This document shows, piece after piece, positions 36,271 through 44,912 of a DNA stretch of 46,538 nucleotides (position 1 is its first letter; the number at the start of each line of letters is the position of its first letter). Made by a program: the position numbers and the translations under genes. Origin of the DNA: an uncultured Parabacteroides sp. (lineage in GTDB: Bacteria; Bacteroidota; Bacteroidia; Bacteroidales; Tannerellaceae); assembly GCA_944325335.1 (NCBI GenBank), contig CALUZR010000025.1:1-46538 (forward strand). The letters run 5' to 3'. Below the pieces are notes generated by a model, which did not search any database, was not told the DNA's origin, and saw nothing but the letters and a program-made list of their open reading frames with translations.

Positions 36271-37290
36271 ATGATTGATAAGATAAAAGCTCTACTCGCA
36301 GAAGTGGAGAATCTGAAAGCAGCCCATGCGGAGGAACTGGAAGCCCTTCGCATTAAATATCTGAGCAAGAAGGGAGAAATATCCCAATTGATGAATGACT
36401 TCCGCAACGTCCCCGCTGAACACAAACGCGAAGTGGGTATTTACATCAACGAACTGAAAGAGAAAGCTCAGCAGAAAATCAACGAACTGAAAGAAAGCTT
36501 CGCAAACAATCAAACAACTTATAGCGATATTGACCTTACGCGTACCGCTTATCCAATAGAGCTCGGTACGCGCCATCCGCTTTCGCTCGTGAAGAAGGAG
36601 ATTTGCGATATCTTCGGCCGCTTGGGCTTCAGCATCGCAGAAGGTCCGGAAGTGGAAGATGATTGGCACGTGTTCTCGTCGCTCAACTTCGCCGAAGACC
36701 ATCCGGCACGCGACATGCAAGACACGTTCTTCATCCAACATGCTCCCGACGTGTTACTGCGTACCCACACTTCGTCGGTACAAACACGCGTAATGGAAAA
36801 GCAACAGCCGCCCATCCGCATTATTTGTCCGGGACGTGTATACCGCAACGAGGCGATTTCCTATCGTGCCCATTGCTTCTTCCACCAAGTAGAAGGACTT
36901 TATATCGATAAGAACGTATCGTTTGCCGACCTGAAGCAAGCGTTGCTTTTCTTTGCCAAAGAGATGTTTGGCGCCGATACGAAGATCCGCTTGCGCCCGT
37001 CTTATTTCCCCTTCACCGAACCTTCGGCCGAGATGGACATCTCGTGCGACTTGTGCGGCGGAAAGGGATGCGCTTTCTGTAAGCATACCGGTTGGGTAGA
37101 AATCTTAGGTTGCGGCATGGTGGACCCGAACGTATTGGAAAACTGCGGCATCGATAGCAAGGTTTATTCCGGCTATGCGCTCGGCATGGGAATCGAACGA
37201 ATAACAAACCTCAAATATAGAGTCAAGGACTTGCGTATGTTCTCGGAAAACGACATACGTTTCCTTGAAGAATTTGAATCAGCCAATTAA
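36271..37290 (+). CDS. pheS: Phenylalanyl-tRNA synthetase alpha subunit
   Basis: Charges tRNA-Phe with phenylalanine as part of an alpha2-beta2 enzyme. ATG 36271 gives 339 residues; an in-frame TTG three codons earlier is unlikely. A coiled N-terminal arm (about 1-80) is followed by the class II core, with GRVYRNEAISYRAHCFFHQ and GMGIERI. An inserted CDLCGGKGCAFC element resembles a zinc site, seen in Bacteroidetes PheS. It is followed by nth 81 bp later. pheT is not in view. Confidence 0.97.
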   Translation: MIDKIKALLAEVENLKAAHAEELEALRIKYLSKKGEISQLMNDFRNVPAEHKREVGIYINELKEKAQQKINELKESFANNQTTYSDIDLTRTAYPIELGTRHPLSLVKKEICDIFGRLGFSIAEGPEVEDDWHVFSSLNFAEDHPARDMQDTFFIQHAPDVLLRTHTSSVQTRVMEKQQPPIRIICPGRVYRNEAISYRAHCFFHQVEGLYIDKNVSFADLKQALLFFAKEMFGADTKIRLRPSYFPFTEPSAEMDISCDLCGGKGCAFCKHTGWVEILGCGMVDPNVLENCGIDSKVYSGYALGMGIERITNLKYRVKDLRMFSENDIRFLEEFESAN

Positions 37291-37326
37291 AATTGTGACC
37301 AAACAATCATTGATGTACCAAACAAT

Positions 37327-37355
37327 CCCCGGACTTTCATAACCTGAGTCCGGGG
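37327..37355 (+). other. GC-rich stem-loop between pheS and nth
   Basis: CCCCGGACT (37327-37335) pairs with AGTCCGGGG (37347-37355). It is followed by AAAA and has no T run, so it is a weak terminator at best on the plus strand. It could protect or process the pheS-nth transcript. Confidence 0.5.
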
Positions 37356-37371
37356 AAAACACACTATAAAA

Positions 37372-38013
37372 ATGCGCAAAGAAGAACGATACAAAGGTAT
37401 CTTAGAATGGTTTCAAACCCACGTGCCCGTGGCAGAAACAGAACTCCACTACGACGGAGACCCATATAAGCTCCTCGTGGCGGTCATTCTCTCGGCGCAA
37501 TGCACAGACAAGCGGGTAAACCAGGTGACGCCCGCCCTATTCGAAGCCTTTCCCACGGCGGAAGTCTTGGCAGCTTCCTCGCCGGAAGTAGTCTATGAAT
37601 ACATCAAAAGCGTCTCGTATCCCAACAACAAGGCGAAACATTTGGTCGGAATGGCACAAACATTAATGGAGAAGTTCGGCGGACAAGTGCCCTCGGACGT
37701 GAAAGAACTGATGACGTTGCCTGGTGTGGGACGCAAAACGGCCAATGTGGTAGCTTCAGTCATTTTCGGCGAGCCTACGATGGCTGTCGATACACACGTG
37801 TTCCGAGTGGCCAACCGCCTCGGACTGACCCTCAACAGCCGGACGCCTTTAGAAACAGAGAAAGAGTTGACACGTTTCATCCCGAAGGAACTCATCCCTA
37901 TTGCCCATCATTGGTTAATTCTGCATGGTCGTTATACGTGTCTTGCCCGCAAACCAAAATGCTTGGAATGCGGACTCGCGCCGTGGTGCTTATACTTCTC
38001 TGAACAGCAATGA
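37372..38013 (+). CDS. nth: Endonuclease III
   Basis: A DNA glycosylase/AP lyase for oxidised pyrimidines. 213 residues. HhH motif LPGVGRKTANVVAS with catalytic Lys122, and the conserved Asp140 in VDTHVFRVANRL. A [4Fe-4S] ligand set is seen near the C-terminus as C-x6-C-x2-C-x5-C (CLARKPKCLECGLAPWC). It overlaps the next gene by 4 bp (ATGA). Confidence 0.97.
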   Translation: MRKEERYKGILEWFQTHVPVAETELHYDGDPYKLLVAVILSAQCTDKRVNQVTPALFEAFPTAEVLAASSPEVVYEYIKSVSYPNNKAKHLVGMAQTLMEKFGGQVPSDVKELMTLPGVGRKTANVVASVIFGEPTMAVDTHVFRVANRLGLTLNSRTPLETEKELTRFIPKELIPIAHHWLILHGRYTCLARKPKCLECGLAPWCLYFSEQQ

Positions 38014-38816
38014 GACGGTATCAGCGGGAAATCGGATTCATACTCGTGGGTTGTCTCGTGGTCGGAAGCGTGGTAAGTTTTTTCTTCCATCAACTCAAGC
38101 GTGAAAAGAGTGAGACGGCCGCTACGGTTTATTCTTTCGTGCCACCACATCCAGAAGCCCTTTTATGCATCCAAGAAACCGACACCTGGTTAAAGCACAT
38201 CGCCAGCGGTGAAAGAGAAAGACGATTATTCGAGTCTCATATTCCCGTTTTCTTCATCCACCTTTTCGAGGCGACGCCGGCACACGAGGTGCTCTTCAGC
38301 TTCCACAACGAAGGCGTTATCTGTTTGGTTAAGGCAACTCCTTTCGAGGCAAAGCGGCTATCAGCCACTACGAGGGATTTATTAGCTAATTATCCTCCGG
38401 AAAAGCAAATCATCGGGACCACACAACTCACCTACTATACGGACGGTCCGCAACGTTTCCTCGGTACATTCTACCGGGAAGGCATTTGGGTCGCGTCTTA
38501 TCATAAGCGATTGCTCGAGCAAGCGTGGCAGACCGATGCGCATCCACTTCCAGACTTCCCGTCTGCCTCTTCTACCGTAAACCTTCTTCTCCCTTACGAC
38601 ACAGAATGGACGCAGGCAAATATCTATAAATCCGAAGGGCGATTGTCGGCTTTCTTGCGCTTTCCCGTGGAAAAGTTTCCCAACGATTCGCTTCAAACAG
38701 CTTTTGCCGATACGCTTCAACGCCATTTCTGCCATTATTTGCATCTGCCTGTAGATAGCTTAGCCATCGAATCGATGTCCGACGATGATGCGCTTTATAT
38801 CACCCTTCGTTATTAA
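38010..38816 (+). CDS. Membrane-anchored hypothetical protein
   Basis: 268 residues, no named family recognised. A single N-terminal membrane helix (about 9-28) is followed by a soluble part that should be periplasmic. VPPHPEALLCIQ is slightly like DUF3352 proteins, and the rest has several FHNEGVICLVKATPF-type strands. It overlaps nth by 4 bp and ends 1 bp from the convergent MBL gene. Confidence 0.65.
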   Translation: MRRYQREIGFILVGCLVVGSVVSFFFHQLKREKSETAATVYSFVPPHPEALLCIQETDTWLKHIASGERERRLFESHIPVFFIHLFEATPAHEVLFSFHNEGVICLVKATPFEAKRLSATTRDLLANYPPEKQIIGTTQLTYYTDGPQRFLGTFYREGIWVASYHKRLLEQAWQTDAHPLPDFPSASSTVNLLLPYDTEWTQANIYKSEGRLSAFLRFPVEKFPNDSLQTAFADTLQRHFCHYLHLPVDSLAIESMSDDDALYITLRY

Positions 38817-38817
38817 T

Positions 38818-39576
38818 TCAGAATTCCACGCTCAAATTATCATACGCCAAATGTACATGCGGCGGAAGCAACTTCTCCACCTCGGCATGGAGTCCGATTT
38901 TATGCGATTCGTGTACCAAATAAGCCTCTTTCGGCTGAATGCGCTGGATATAAGCCAAAGCCTCATCCAATCCAGCATGCGTCGGGTGCTTGCTATCGCG
39001 ACGAAGGGCATTGATTACGAGCAAATCCACACCTTCGAGTTTCGGGAACTCGCTTTCCGGGATTGTTTTTAAGTCCGTCAAGTATGCCAAACGTCCGATA
39101 CGATAACCCAAGATGGGCAGCTTCCCGTGCATCAACCGAATCGGAATGATTTCCAAACCAGCTACCTCGAAAGGTTCGGTCGTAATGGCATGCATGTGGA
39201 TATTCGGCACGCCTGGATATTTGTTCGCCGCAAATACATACGGAATGCGCGTCTTAATCGCATACGCCACGTTCTCTTCGGCATACACATTCACTTCGCC
39301 ATAACGGCAGAAGGGGCGCAAATCGTCCAGTCCGCCGACATGGTCGTAATGTTCATGCGTAATCAATACAGCATCCAACTGGTAGATATGATTCGTAATC
39401 ACTTGCCAACGGAAATCGGGACCGCAATCAATCAAGATGCGCCGTCCCTCCGTTTCAACCACGGCCGACGTCCGAAGCCGCCAATCCCGCTTATCTTTAC
39501 TGGTACATACTTCGCACTGGCATCCGATTTCCGGCACGCCCGTCGAAGTCCCCGTTCCTAAAAAGATGATTTTCAT
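38818..39576 (-). CDS. MBL-fold metallohydrolase, PhnP-like
   Basis: 252 residues. ATG 39576 is chosen; it shares one base with the murB stop (TGATG). The metal site is His74-Glu-His76-Tyr-Asp78-His79 (THEHYDHVGG), with further His residues in RLMHGK and LVHESHKIGLHAEVE. The N-terminal FLGTGTSTGVPEIGC is typical of the PhnP/cyclic phosphodiesterase branch, and a Cys-rich patch (CQCEVC) may bind an extra zinc. Substrate unknown. Second gene of a murB operon. Confidence 0.85.
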   Translation of the reverse strand: MKIIFLGTGTSTGVPEIGCQCEVCTSKDKRDWRLRTSAVVETEGRRILIDCGPDFRWQVITNHIYQLDAVLITHEHYDHVGGLDDLRPFCRYGEVNVYAEENVAYAIKTRIPYVFAANKYPGVPNIHMHAITTEPFEVAGLEIIPIRLMHGKLPILGYRIGRLAYLTDLKTIPESEFPKLEGVDLLVINALRRDSKHPTHAGLDEALAYIQRIQPKEAYLVHESHKIGLHAEVEKLLPPHVHLAYDNLSVEF

Positions 39577-40574
39577 CACGCAATGTATTTTACTTCCGGC
39601 ATCAATTCAATGCCAAACCTATCTTTTACCGCCGCGCGGATGCTTTCCGCCATCAGCGCAATCTCGTCGCCCGTCGCTTCGCCATAATTCACCAAGATAA
39701 GCGCCTGCTTTTCGTAGACGCCTACATGCCCATGCCGCTTCCCTTTCAAACCGCATTGTTCAATCAACCAACCGGCGGGCACTTTCACCTTGTCGCCTGT
39801 AGGAAAACCCGGTACCTCTGGATATGCCTGACGGATGCGCTCAAAATGTTCCTCTGAAACCAACGGGTTCATAAAGAAGCTCCCGGCATTGCCCAATACG
39901 TTCGGATCGGGAAGTTTCTCGCCTCGGATGGCCAATACCGCCTCGCGCACTTTCGCCAATGTCGGTTCCTTCACCTCTTTCAAAGCGCCATATTCCAAAT
40001 TGAATACCGGATTCTTTGCCAATTTCAAGACTAAATAAGTAACGATATGCGGGTCGGCATGCGGATCTTTGAAGCGACTCCAGCGATAAGCATAGCCGCA
40101 TTCCTCGGCCGAAAAGCAATGTTTCTCGAAAGTCAACTGGTTCCACGCCTCGACGGTATCGATGACATCCTTTATCTCCGCCCCGTAAGCGCCAATGTTT
40201 TGCACGGCCGCCGCCCCGGTTTCGCCCGGAATGCCGGAAAGGTTCTCAATACCTCCCCAACCTTGCGATACGGCATACGCCACGACATCATCCCACGTTT
40301 CGCCCGCTCCAATACGAAGCCACACCGATTCGTCCGTTTCCCGCACGACCTCCATCCCCCGAATGGCCGAATGCAGAATGATACCATTATAATCATTCAC
40401 AAAGAGCAAATTGCTACCCTGCCCGATGTGTTGCGAAAGGCATTCCTGAAAGTACTCGTCATGCAAGACCTTTTGCAAATCCGCCTCATCGGCATATTCC
40501 AAAAACCAGCGCGTCTTCACCGGTAAATGGAACGTATTGTATTTCTCCAACGAGAAGTTTTGTTCGATTCTCAT
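39576..40574 (-). CDS. murB: UDP-N-acetylenolpyruvoylglucosamine reductase
   Basis: Makes UDP-N-acetylmuramate for peptidoglycan, using FAD and NADPH. ATG 40574 gives 332 residues (type I/E. coli-like length). FAD-site segments GIPGETGAAAVQNIGAYGAEI and the catalytic serine in NAGSFFMNPLV are visible. A -7 element lies at 40594-40601. Confidence 0.97.
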   Translation of the reverse strand: MRIEQNFSLEKYNTFHLPVKTRWFLEYADEADLQKVLHDEYFQECLSQHIGQGSNLLFVNDYNGIILHSAIRGMEVVRETDESVWLRIGAGETWDDVVAYAVSQGWGGIENLSGIPGETGAAAVQNIGAYGAEIKDVIDTVEAWNQLTFEKHCFSAEECGYAYRWSRFKDPHADPHIVTYLVLKLAKNPVFNLEYGALKEVKEPTLAKVREAVLAIRGEKLPDPNVLGNAGSFFMNPLVSEEHFERIRQAYPEVPGFPTGDKVKVPAGWLIEQCGLKGKRHGHVGVYEKQALILVNYGEATGDEIALMAESIRAAVKDRFGIELMPEVKYIA

Positions 40575-40593
40575 ATCTTTGTCTATTTTGCGC

Positions 40594-40601
40594 CAAAGGT
40601 A
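40594..40601 (-). promoter_or_regulatory. -7 element for murB
   Basis: Minus-strand TACCTTTG, 19 bp before the ATG. No clear -33. Confidence 0.45.
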
Positions 40602-40707
40602 CAACGAAAAAATGAGATTTGGAACACCCTCCGGGGGTCGTAACAGAAAAGAAATTGGCAGGCAAGAAAACTTCCAAACAAGGCGTAAATTCTTCCGTAC
40701 ATAGTTA

Positions 40708-40807
40708 TCTTTTCTTCACGTATCGACGATGTTTGTACAAATATCGTCGATATTTGTATATCTTTAGCCTAAAGATAAAGAAATATCGACGATACGTGAA
40801 GAAAAGA
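40708..40807. repeat. 100-bp palindromic element, family A copy 2
   Basis: Outer arms TCTTTTCTTC/GAAGAAAAGA, then ACGTATCGACGAT against ATCGACGATACGT, and the same central TATCTTTAG-C-CTAAAGATA as at 14703-14804. The spacing is the same (100 bp). Between the copies the outer arms differ but each stays complementary. Confidence 0.85.
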
Positions 40808-40860
40808 CAAGCATCCCGGAAAGTTTTCTTCGGGCATTTCGAACTTTTTCAGGCAAGTGT

Positions 40861-41187
40861 TTAATGAGATACCAGCTTCAACCCGATGATGGAAGCAATC
40901 AAGGTCGTGATGAAAAAGAGGCGTGCCCACGAAGCGGGTTCGTGGAGGAAAAGAATGCCCAAAACGACCGTCCCGACCGCCCCTATGCCTGTCCAAACGG
41001 GATAAGCCGTCCCGATGGGCAATGTCTGTACAGCCTTGGCCAACAACACCATACTCAACACTAAACTTACTAAGAAGCCTGCGCCCCAAAGGTAATATTC
41101 CATGCCCACGGCACCCTTCATTTTCCCTAAACAAAACGCGAAAGCCGATTCAAAGAGACCGGCAATGATGAGAATCACCCAATTCAT
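40861..41187 (-). CDS. SMR family transporter (SugE/Gdx-like)
   Basis: A 108-residue four-helix membrane protein that works as a dimer. The conserved membrane Glu13 (AGLFESAFA) is present, and PIGTAYPVWTGIGAVGTVVLG is the helix-3 region close to guanidinium exporters (Gdx/SugE). Multidrug export is the alternative. No guanidine riboswitch was seen; the leader is only about 20 nt. Confidence 0.88.
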   Translation of the reverse strand: MNWVILIIAGLFESAFAFCLGKMKGAVGMEYYLWGAGFLVSLVLSMVLLAKAVQTLPIGTAYPVWTGIGAVGTVVLGILFLHEPASWARLFFITTLIASIIGLKLVSH

Positions 41188-41216
41188 ATCTTTCCTTTTT
41201 AATCCGAATTTGGACG

Positions 41217-41224
41217 CAAAAGTA
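41217..41224 (-). promoter_or_regulatory. -7 element for the SMR gene
   Basis: Minus-strand TACTTTTG, 29 bp before the ATG. No clear -33. Confidence 0.5.
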
Positions 41225-41413
41225 AGAAAAAGGAGCGAGATAGCTAATTGGGCATTTCGAAGAAAAGCCGAATAACGAGTCTGAAAAAATCCACAAAATT
41301 CTCCTTTTCCTTTTTACTTTCCCATTTTTGCCGGGTCTTGTATACAGAAACGTTCCCAAAAACGGGCCCACAAAAGTAGGAACGACGATGTATAATAAGT
41401 AAAAACAAGAAAT

Positions 41414-41785
41414 ATGAAAACGATAGGAATCATGAATAAGGGAATTTTGGCATTATGTATGGTATTGGTTTGTAGTTGCGCGTCGGCCCATCGCGGGCAT
41501 CGCCCCCCGCACGTTCCACCACGTCCGGCAGTAACTACAATCGTAGTAAAGCCGGGTCCGGCCAAGCATGTCCACAATCGGTCCACGCAAAACGAACGCT
41601 TCCAGATGGCCCTGGCTTATTTGAAGAAGCATAAACAACTCACCAGCAATAAATATGCTAAACTAACGGGATTGACAAAAGCCATGGCCGAAGCCGAGCT
41701 CAATGCCTTTGCCTCCGATAAGCGTAAGCCTATCGCCCGCATCGTGAAAGGACGGAAATCGGTCTACGTCTTAAGCCGAAGATAA
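41414..41785 (+). CDS. Putative lipoprotein ahead of an ECF sigma factor
   Basis: 123 residues, no named family recognised. The N-terminus ends LVLVCSC-ASA, a probable lipobox; an alternative ATG at 41432 gives a shorter signal. A His/Pro-rich stretch (HRGHRPPHVPPRP) follows, then a helical, basic domain (NERFQMALAYLKKHKQLTSNKYAKLTGLTKAMAEAEL) that resembles a small DNA-binding-like or winged fold, although the protein should be exported. It ends 4 bp before the sigma-factor gene and is probably in the same operon. Confidence 0.65.
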   Translation: MKTIGIMNKGILALCMVLVCSCASAHRGHRPPHVPPRPAVTTIVVKPGPAKHVHNRSTQNERFQMALAYLKKHKQLTSNKYAKLTGLTKAMAEAELNAFASDKRKPIARIVKGRKSVYVLSRR

Positions 41786-41789
41786 TCCT

Positions 41790-42329
41790 ATGGTAGAAGA
41801 CAAAGAGATCATCCAAGCGATAAGGGATAATCCGGAAAAAGGGTTCCGTATGCTGATGGCGAAGTACAAAGAGGCGATATATTGGCACATCCGGAGGCTC
41901 GTGGCCTCGCACGACGACGCCCAAGACGCGACGCAGGAAACGTTCGTCCGCATCTTCCGCTCCTTTTCCCAACGTCGGGACGACAGCTCGTTCAAAGCCT
42001 GGATTTACCGCATTGCTACGAACGAAGCGTTGCGCCTAATCGGTTCCCTACGGAATGAAGGGCAACTCTCGCTGGAACAAGCCGAGGCGAACATCAGCCG
42101 CTTGCCGGCGGATGAGTATGTGGATTACTCCGACCTCGAATCGGTCAAGTTGCAACGCGCCATCCGTTCGCTCCCGACCAAACAGCAGCTCGTCTTCAAC
42201 CTTCGGTATTACGACGAGTTGGGATACGAGGAAATAGCTGAAATTGCCGCCTGTACCGCCCAAAGCGCGAAGGCGAACTACCATATCGCGAAAGAAAAGA
42301 TTATCCAATATATGAATGTAAATGAATAA
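41790..42329 (+). CDS. ECF sigma-70 factor
   Basis: An extracytoplasmic-function sigma factor of 179 residues. Region 2 is clear (HDDAQDATQETFVRIFRSFSQ), and region 4 contains LPTKQQLVFNLRYYDELGYEEIAE, with the HTH expected just after. It should direct transcription in response to an envelope signal. The following gene, overlapping by 8 bp, probably encodes its anti-sigma or partner. Confidence 0.93.
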   Translation: MVEDKEIIQAIRDNPEKGFRMLMAKYKEAIYWHIRRLVASHDDAQDATQETFVRIFRSFSQRRDDSSFKAWIYRIATNEALRLIGSLRNEGQLSLEQAEANISRLPADEYVDYSDLESVKLQRAIRSLPTKQQLVFNLRYYDELGYEEIAEIAACTAQSAKANYHIAKEKIIQYMNVNE

Positions 42330-42669
42330 GGTCATGGAAAAAGGTTTTGATTTCAATAAAATAGGGAAGCGGATGCCTTACCAAGTCCCTGATGGTTTCT
42401 TCGACCAATTGGAAGAAAACGTCTGGCAAGAGGTAAAAAAGGAGCCGGTTTTCGATAAAGGCAAACGCATTCGCCGCATACGCATGGCGTGGGGAAGCTT
42501 GGCCGCCCTGGCTGCCACCGTAGCACTCTTGTTGCTGATCCGTCCTGTTTGGATTCCGGCACAAGCAGATAACTTTTCGGCCGTAGAGGAAGCGTTCAGC
42601 CATCTCTGCCTGGAAGACCAAGATTACTTATTCGAGATTTACCAAGAAGACGTATTTTTAAACGAATAA
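42322..42669 (+). CDS. Probable anti-sigma factor, single-pass membrane protein
   Basis: 115 residues from the first ATG; a second ATG at 42334 lies after the sigma-factor stop and may be the real one. The N-terminal part (MPYQVPDGFFDQLEENVWQEV) is cytoplasmic and a membrane helix spans about 58-75. The short acidic tail should be periplasmic. Size, layout and place fit an anti-sigma factor, but it lacks a classical ZAS motif. Confidence 0.7.
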   Translation: MNKVMEKGFDFNKIGKRMPYQVPDGFFDQLEENVWQEVKKEPVFDKGKRIRRIRMAWGSLAALAATVALLLLIRPVWIPAQADNFSAVEEAFSHLCLEDQDYLFEIYQEDVFLNE

Positions 42670-42686
42670 TAAAAACGAAGAAGAAC

Positions 42687-43127
42687 ATGAAACTATTTGT
42701 TAGAATGATTGTAATCGCAATCGCCCTGTTTAGTGTAGGCGGCCCGTTGGCAGCCCAGTCCAAACACCAACGCATCTCGCGCGAAGCCTTGGCGGAAGTC
42801 CAAGCCAAACACATCGCCAGCGAGTTGTCGCTCGACGAAACGACCACGCAGAAGTTCGTCGATACCTATACTCAGTTCCAGAAAGAGCTATGGGCACTCC
42901 GGCCTCGGACGAAACGCAACCTCCAAAAGGCACAGACGGACGAAGAAATCGACCGCGCCATGCAAGCCCGTTTCGAACAAAGCCAGAAAATCCTGGAACT
43001 GCGCAAGCAATATTACGCCCATTACCGGGAATTCCTTTCTCCCAAACAAGTGCAACAAGTTTATCAAAAGGAAAGGCAGATGATGAAAAAGCTCCAGGAA
43101 AGGAGAAAAGATAAAATGCGCAGATAA
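42687..43127 (+). CDS. CpxP/Spy-like periplasmic protein
   Basis: 146 residues with a signal peptide (about 1-24, PLAA-QSK). The rest is a long, charged helical hairpin (LSLDETTTQKFVDTYTQFQKELW ... MMKKLQERRKDKMRR) like the Spy/CpxP family, which binds unfolded proteins or metals in the periplasm. It is last in the sigma-factor operon and could report envelope stress to the anti-sigma protein; that role is inferred. Confidence 0.75.
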   Translation: MKLFVRMIVIAIALFSVGGPLAAQSKHQRISREALAEVQAKHIASELSLDETTTQKFVDTYTQFQKELWALRPRTKRNLQKAQTDEEIDRAMQARFEQSQKILELRKQYYAHYREFLSPKQVQQVYQKERQMMKKLQERRKDKMRR

Positions 43128-43138
43128 TAGGTTATAAT

Positions 43139-43213
43139 GAACACAGAGACTCGGAGACACAGAGCTTTTAATTGTTAATTATTAATTGCTTTGTGCCTCC
43201 GAATTCTGTGTTC
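43139..43213. repeat. Dispersed palindromic element, family B copy 2
   Basis: GAACACAGAG arm with TCTGTGTTC, plus CTCGGAGACACAGAG against TTTGTGCCTCCG around an AT-rich centre. It lies between two convergent genes and may end both transcripts. Related to 111-170. Confidence 0.7.
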
Positions 43214-43236
43214 TATCCCTTTCGTTGTACCTCCCT

Positions 43237-43761
43237 TTATTTTCCCATTCTTCGATATTGTACTGGCGACATTCCCACGTGCCGTTTAACGAATTTCCCG
43301 AAAAAGGAAACATTACTAAAATTCAAATCGTAGGCTATCGTTTTGACAGACTCGCCTGTTTGTCGCAACAAACGGCATATTTCGTCCATTACAATCTCTT
43401 CAATCCACCGATAAGGCGACTTGCCCGAATATTCCTTTACTACAGCAGACAAATATTTGGGCGTGACGCACAGCTGCGACGCATAAAACGTCACGTTCCG
43501 CTCTTCGCGGAAATGTTTGGACAGCAAATCCATAAATCGGTTGTAAATCACTTCCGCCCGCGACTTGCAGGGATTGGCGATAACGGACAAAGGATTAACA
43601 CGCAGCAATACCTGCCCGTTGGTTATCAATGAGCGGACTATCGAGGACAACCGTTCCCCGTCCAGCCCCGTATCCTGCATCAGTTCGTTGAAAGACATAT
43701 TCCCGCCGTTATCGCAAAGGGCGTTGAAAACGGCGCTTTCAGTAGATTCTATTGTTTTCAT
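43237..43761 (-). CDS. AraC-type regulator (HTH only)
   Basis: 174 residues. The C-terminal third is an AraC/XylS HTH pair (YASQLCVTPKYLSAVVKEYSGKSPYRWIEE and IAYDLNFSNVSFFGKFVKRHVGMSPVQYR). The N-terminal part contains a short winged-like segment (MSFNELMQDTGLDGERLSSIVRSL) in place of the usual sugar-binding domain. It is 19 bp downstream of the ABC exporter genes and may regulate them. Confidence 0.85.
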   Translation of the reverse strand: MKTIESTESAVFNALCDNGGNMSFNELMQDTGLDGERLSSIVRSLITNGQVLLRVNPLSVIANPCKSRAEVIYNRFMDLLSKHFREERNVTFYASQLCVTPKYLSAVVKEYSGKSPYRWIEEIVMDEICRLLRQTGESVKTIAYDLNFSNVSFFGKFVKRHVGMSPVQYRRMGK

Positions 43762-43780
43762 AGGCTAACTATTTTATCAT

Positions 43781-44893
43781 TTAACTCTTTTTCTTATAAC
43801 TTACCACCGCCCAGACATTGAACACGAGGGCGAAGCTGCAGAGCCAAAAGAAATGGGGCAGCATTTCCGTAAAGGCGCTTCCTTTCAGGTAGATGAGGCG
43901 CATTACTTCGGCAAAATACCGCAACGGGTTGACGGCAGTACAGGTTTGCGCCCATTTAGGCATACTTTCGATAGGCGTAAACATACCGCACGTCATCAAT
44001 AAAATCATCGTAAAGAAGAACATGACAAACATAGCTTGTTGCATCGTGTTGGAATAGTTAGAAATCACCATACCAAAGGCTGAGGCAAAAAGGACATAGA
44101 CGCCAACGAAAGGAACAAATGTCAACCAACTACCCACAGGAAGTAAACCATGTATGCCCCAAGCCAACGCAACACCAATCAAAGTAGCCACGAAACCAAC
44201 GAGCCAATTCGGAATCAACTTCGCCAGGATGAAGAGGCTCTTGGGTACAGGCGTCACGTTAATCTGTTCGATGGTACCCGATTCCTTCTCGCCCACGATA
44301 TTAAGTGCCGTAAGTGAACAACACAACTGGGTAATCGCCACAATCAGCAACGCAGGCACCATAAACACGAGGTAATCGAGCGTTGAGTTGAAACGATAGC
44401 TCATGGAGGTTCGGAAAGTCGGGATCTCAGCCTCTGTCGCATGCAATCCTGCCTTTTCGCGCAACTCGTTGCTATAATCATTCACAATGGACGAAAGGTA
44501 TTGCGTTCCTAATCCGGCACGTGTACCATTTACCGAATTAGCCGAAATCAGGACTTCCGTCTCTTCTCCTCGATACAAATCGCGCTCGAAGTCTTGGGGA
44601 ATTTCCAGAATTAAATCCGTCTGCCCAGCCTCCACACTTTGTAACGCCTTTTGGTAAGTAGGTGAAACGTCGACCAGTTGGAAATAGTCCGAAGAGGCGG
44701 CCTTCTGCACTAAACGCTCGGAAACAGGGCTATGGTCGTAGTCTACAATTCCCAGTTTCACATCGCGTACCTCTTGTGTCGTAACAAAAGGAAAGATGGC
44801 AATCGACATGATAGGCATCATCAGAATCATCCGCGACATAAACGGGTTGCGAATGATTTGTTTGAATTCTTTTTCCAATAAATATTTCAACAT
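43781..44893 (-). CDS. ABC-2 type permease
   Basis: 370 residues. A first helix near the N-terminus (MILMMPIMSIAIFPFV), an extracytoplasmic domain of about 140 residues, and five helices after about residue 175 match YbhR/YhhJ-type ABC-2 permeases. Segment GEKESGTIEQINVTPVPK is the cytoplasmic coupling loop. It pairs with the permease at 44913 and the ATPase beyond 46353. Drug or lipid export is inferred. Confidence 0.9.
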   Translation of the reverse strand: MLKYLLEKEFKQIIRNPFMSRMILMMPIMSIAIFPFVTTQEVRDVKLGIVDYDHSPVSERLVQKAASSDYFQLVDVSPTYQKALQSVEAGQTDLILEIPQDFERDLYRGEETEVLISANSVNGTRAGLGTQYLSSIVNDYSNELREKAGLHATEAEIPTFRTSMSYRFNSTLDYLVFMVPALLIVAITQLCCSLTALNIVGEKESGTIEQINVTPVPKSLFILAKLIPNWLVGFVATLIGVALAWGIHGLLPVGSWLTFVPFVGVYVLFASAFGMVISNYSNTMQQAMFVMFFFTMILLMTCGMFTPIESMPKWAQTCTAVNPLRYFAEVMRLIYLKGSAFTEMLPHFFWLCSFALVFNVWAVVSYKKKS

Positions 44894-44912
44894 AACGTTC
44901 TATTTTCTAAGA

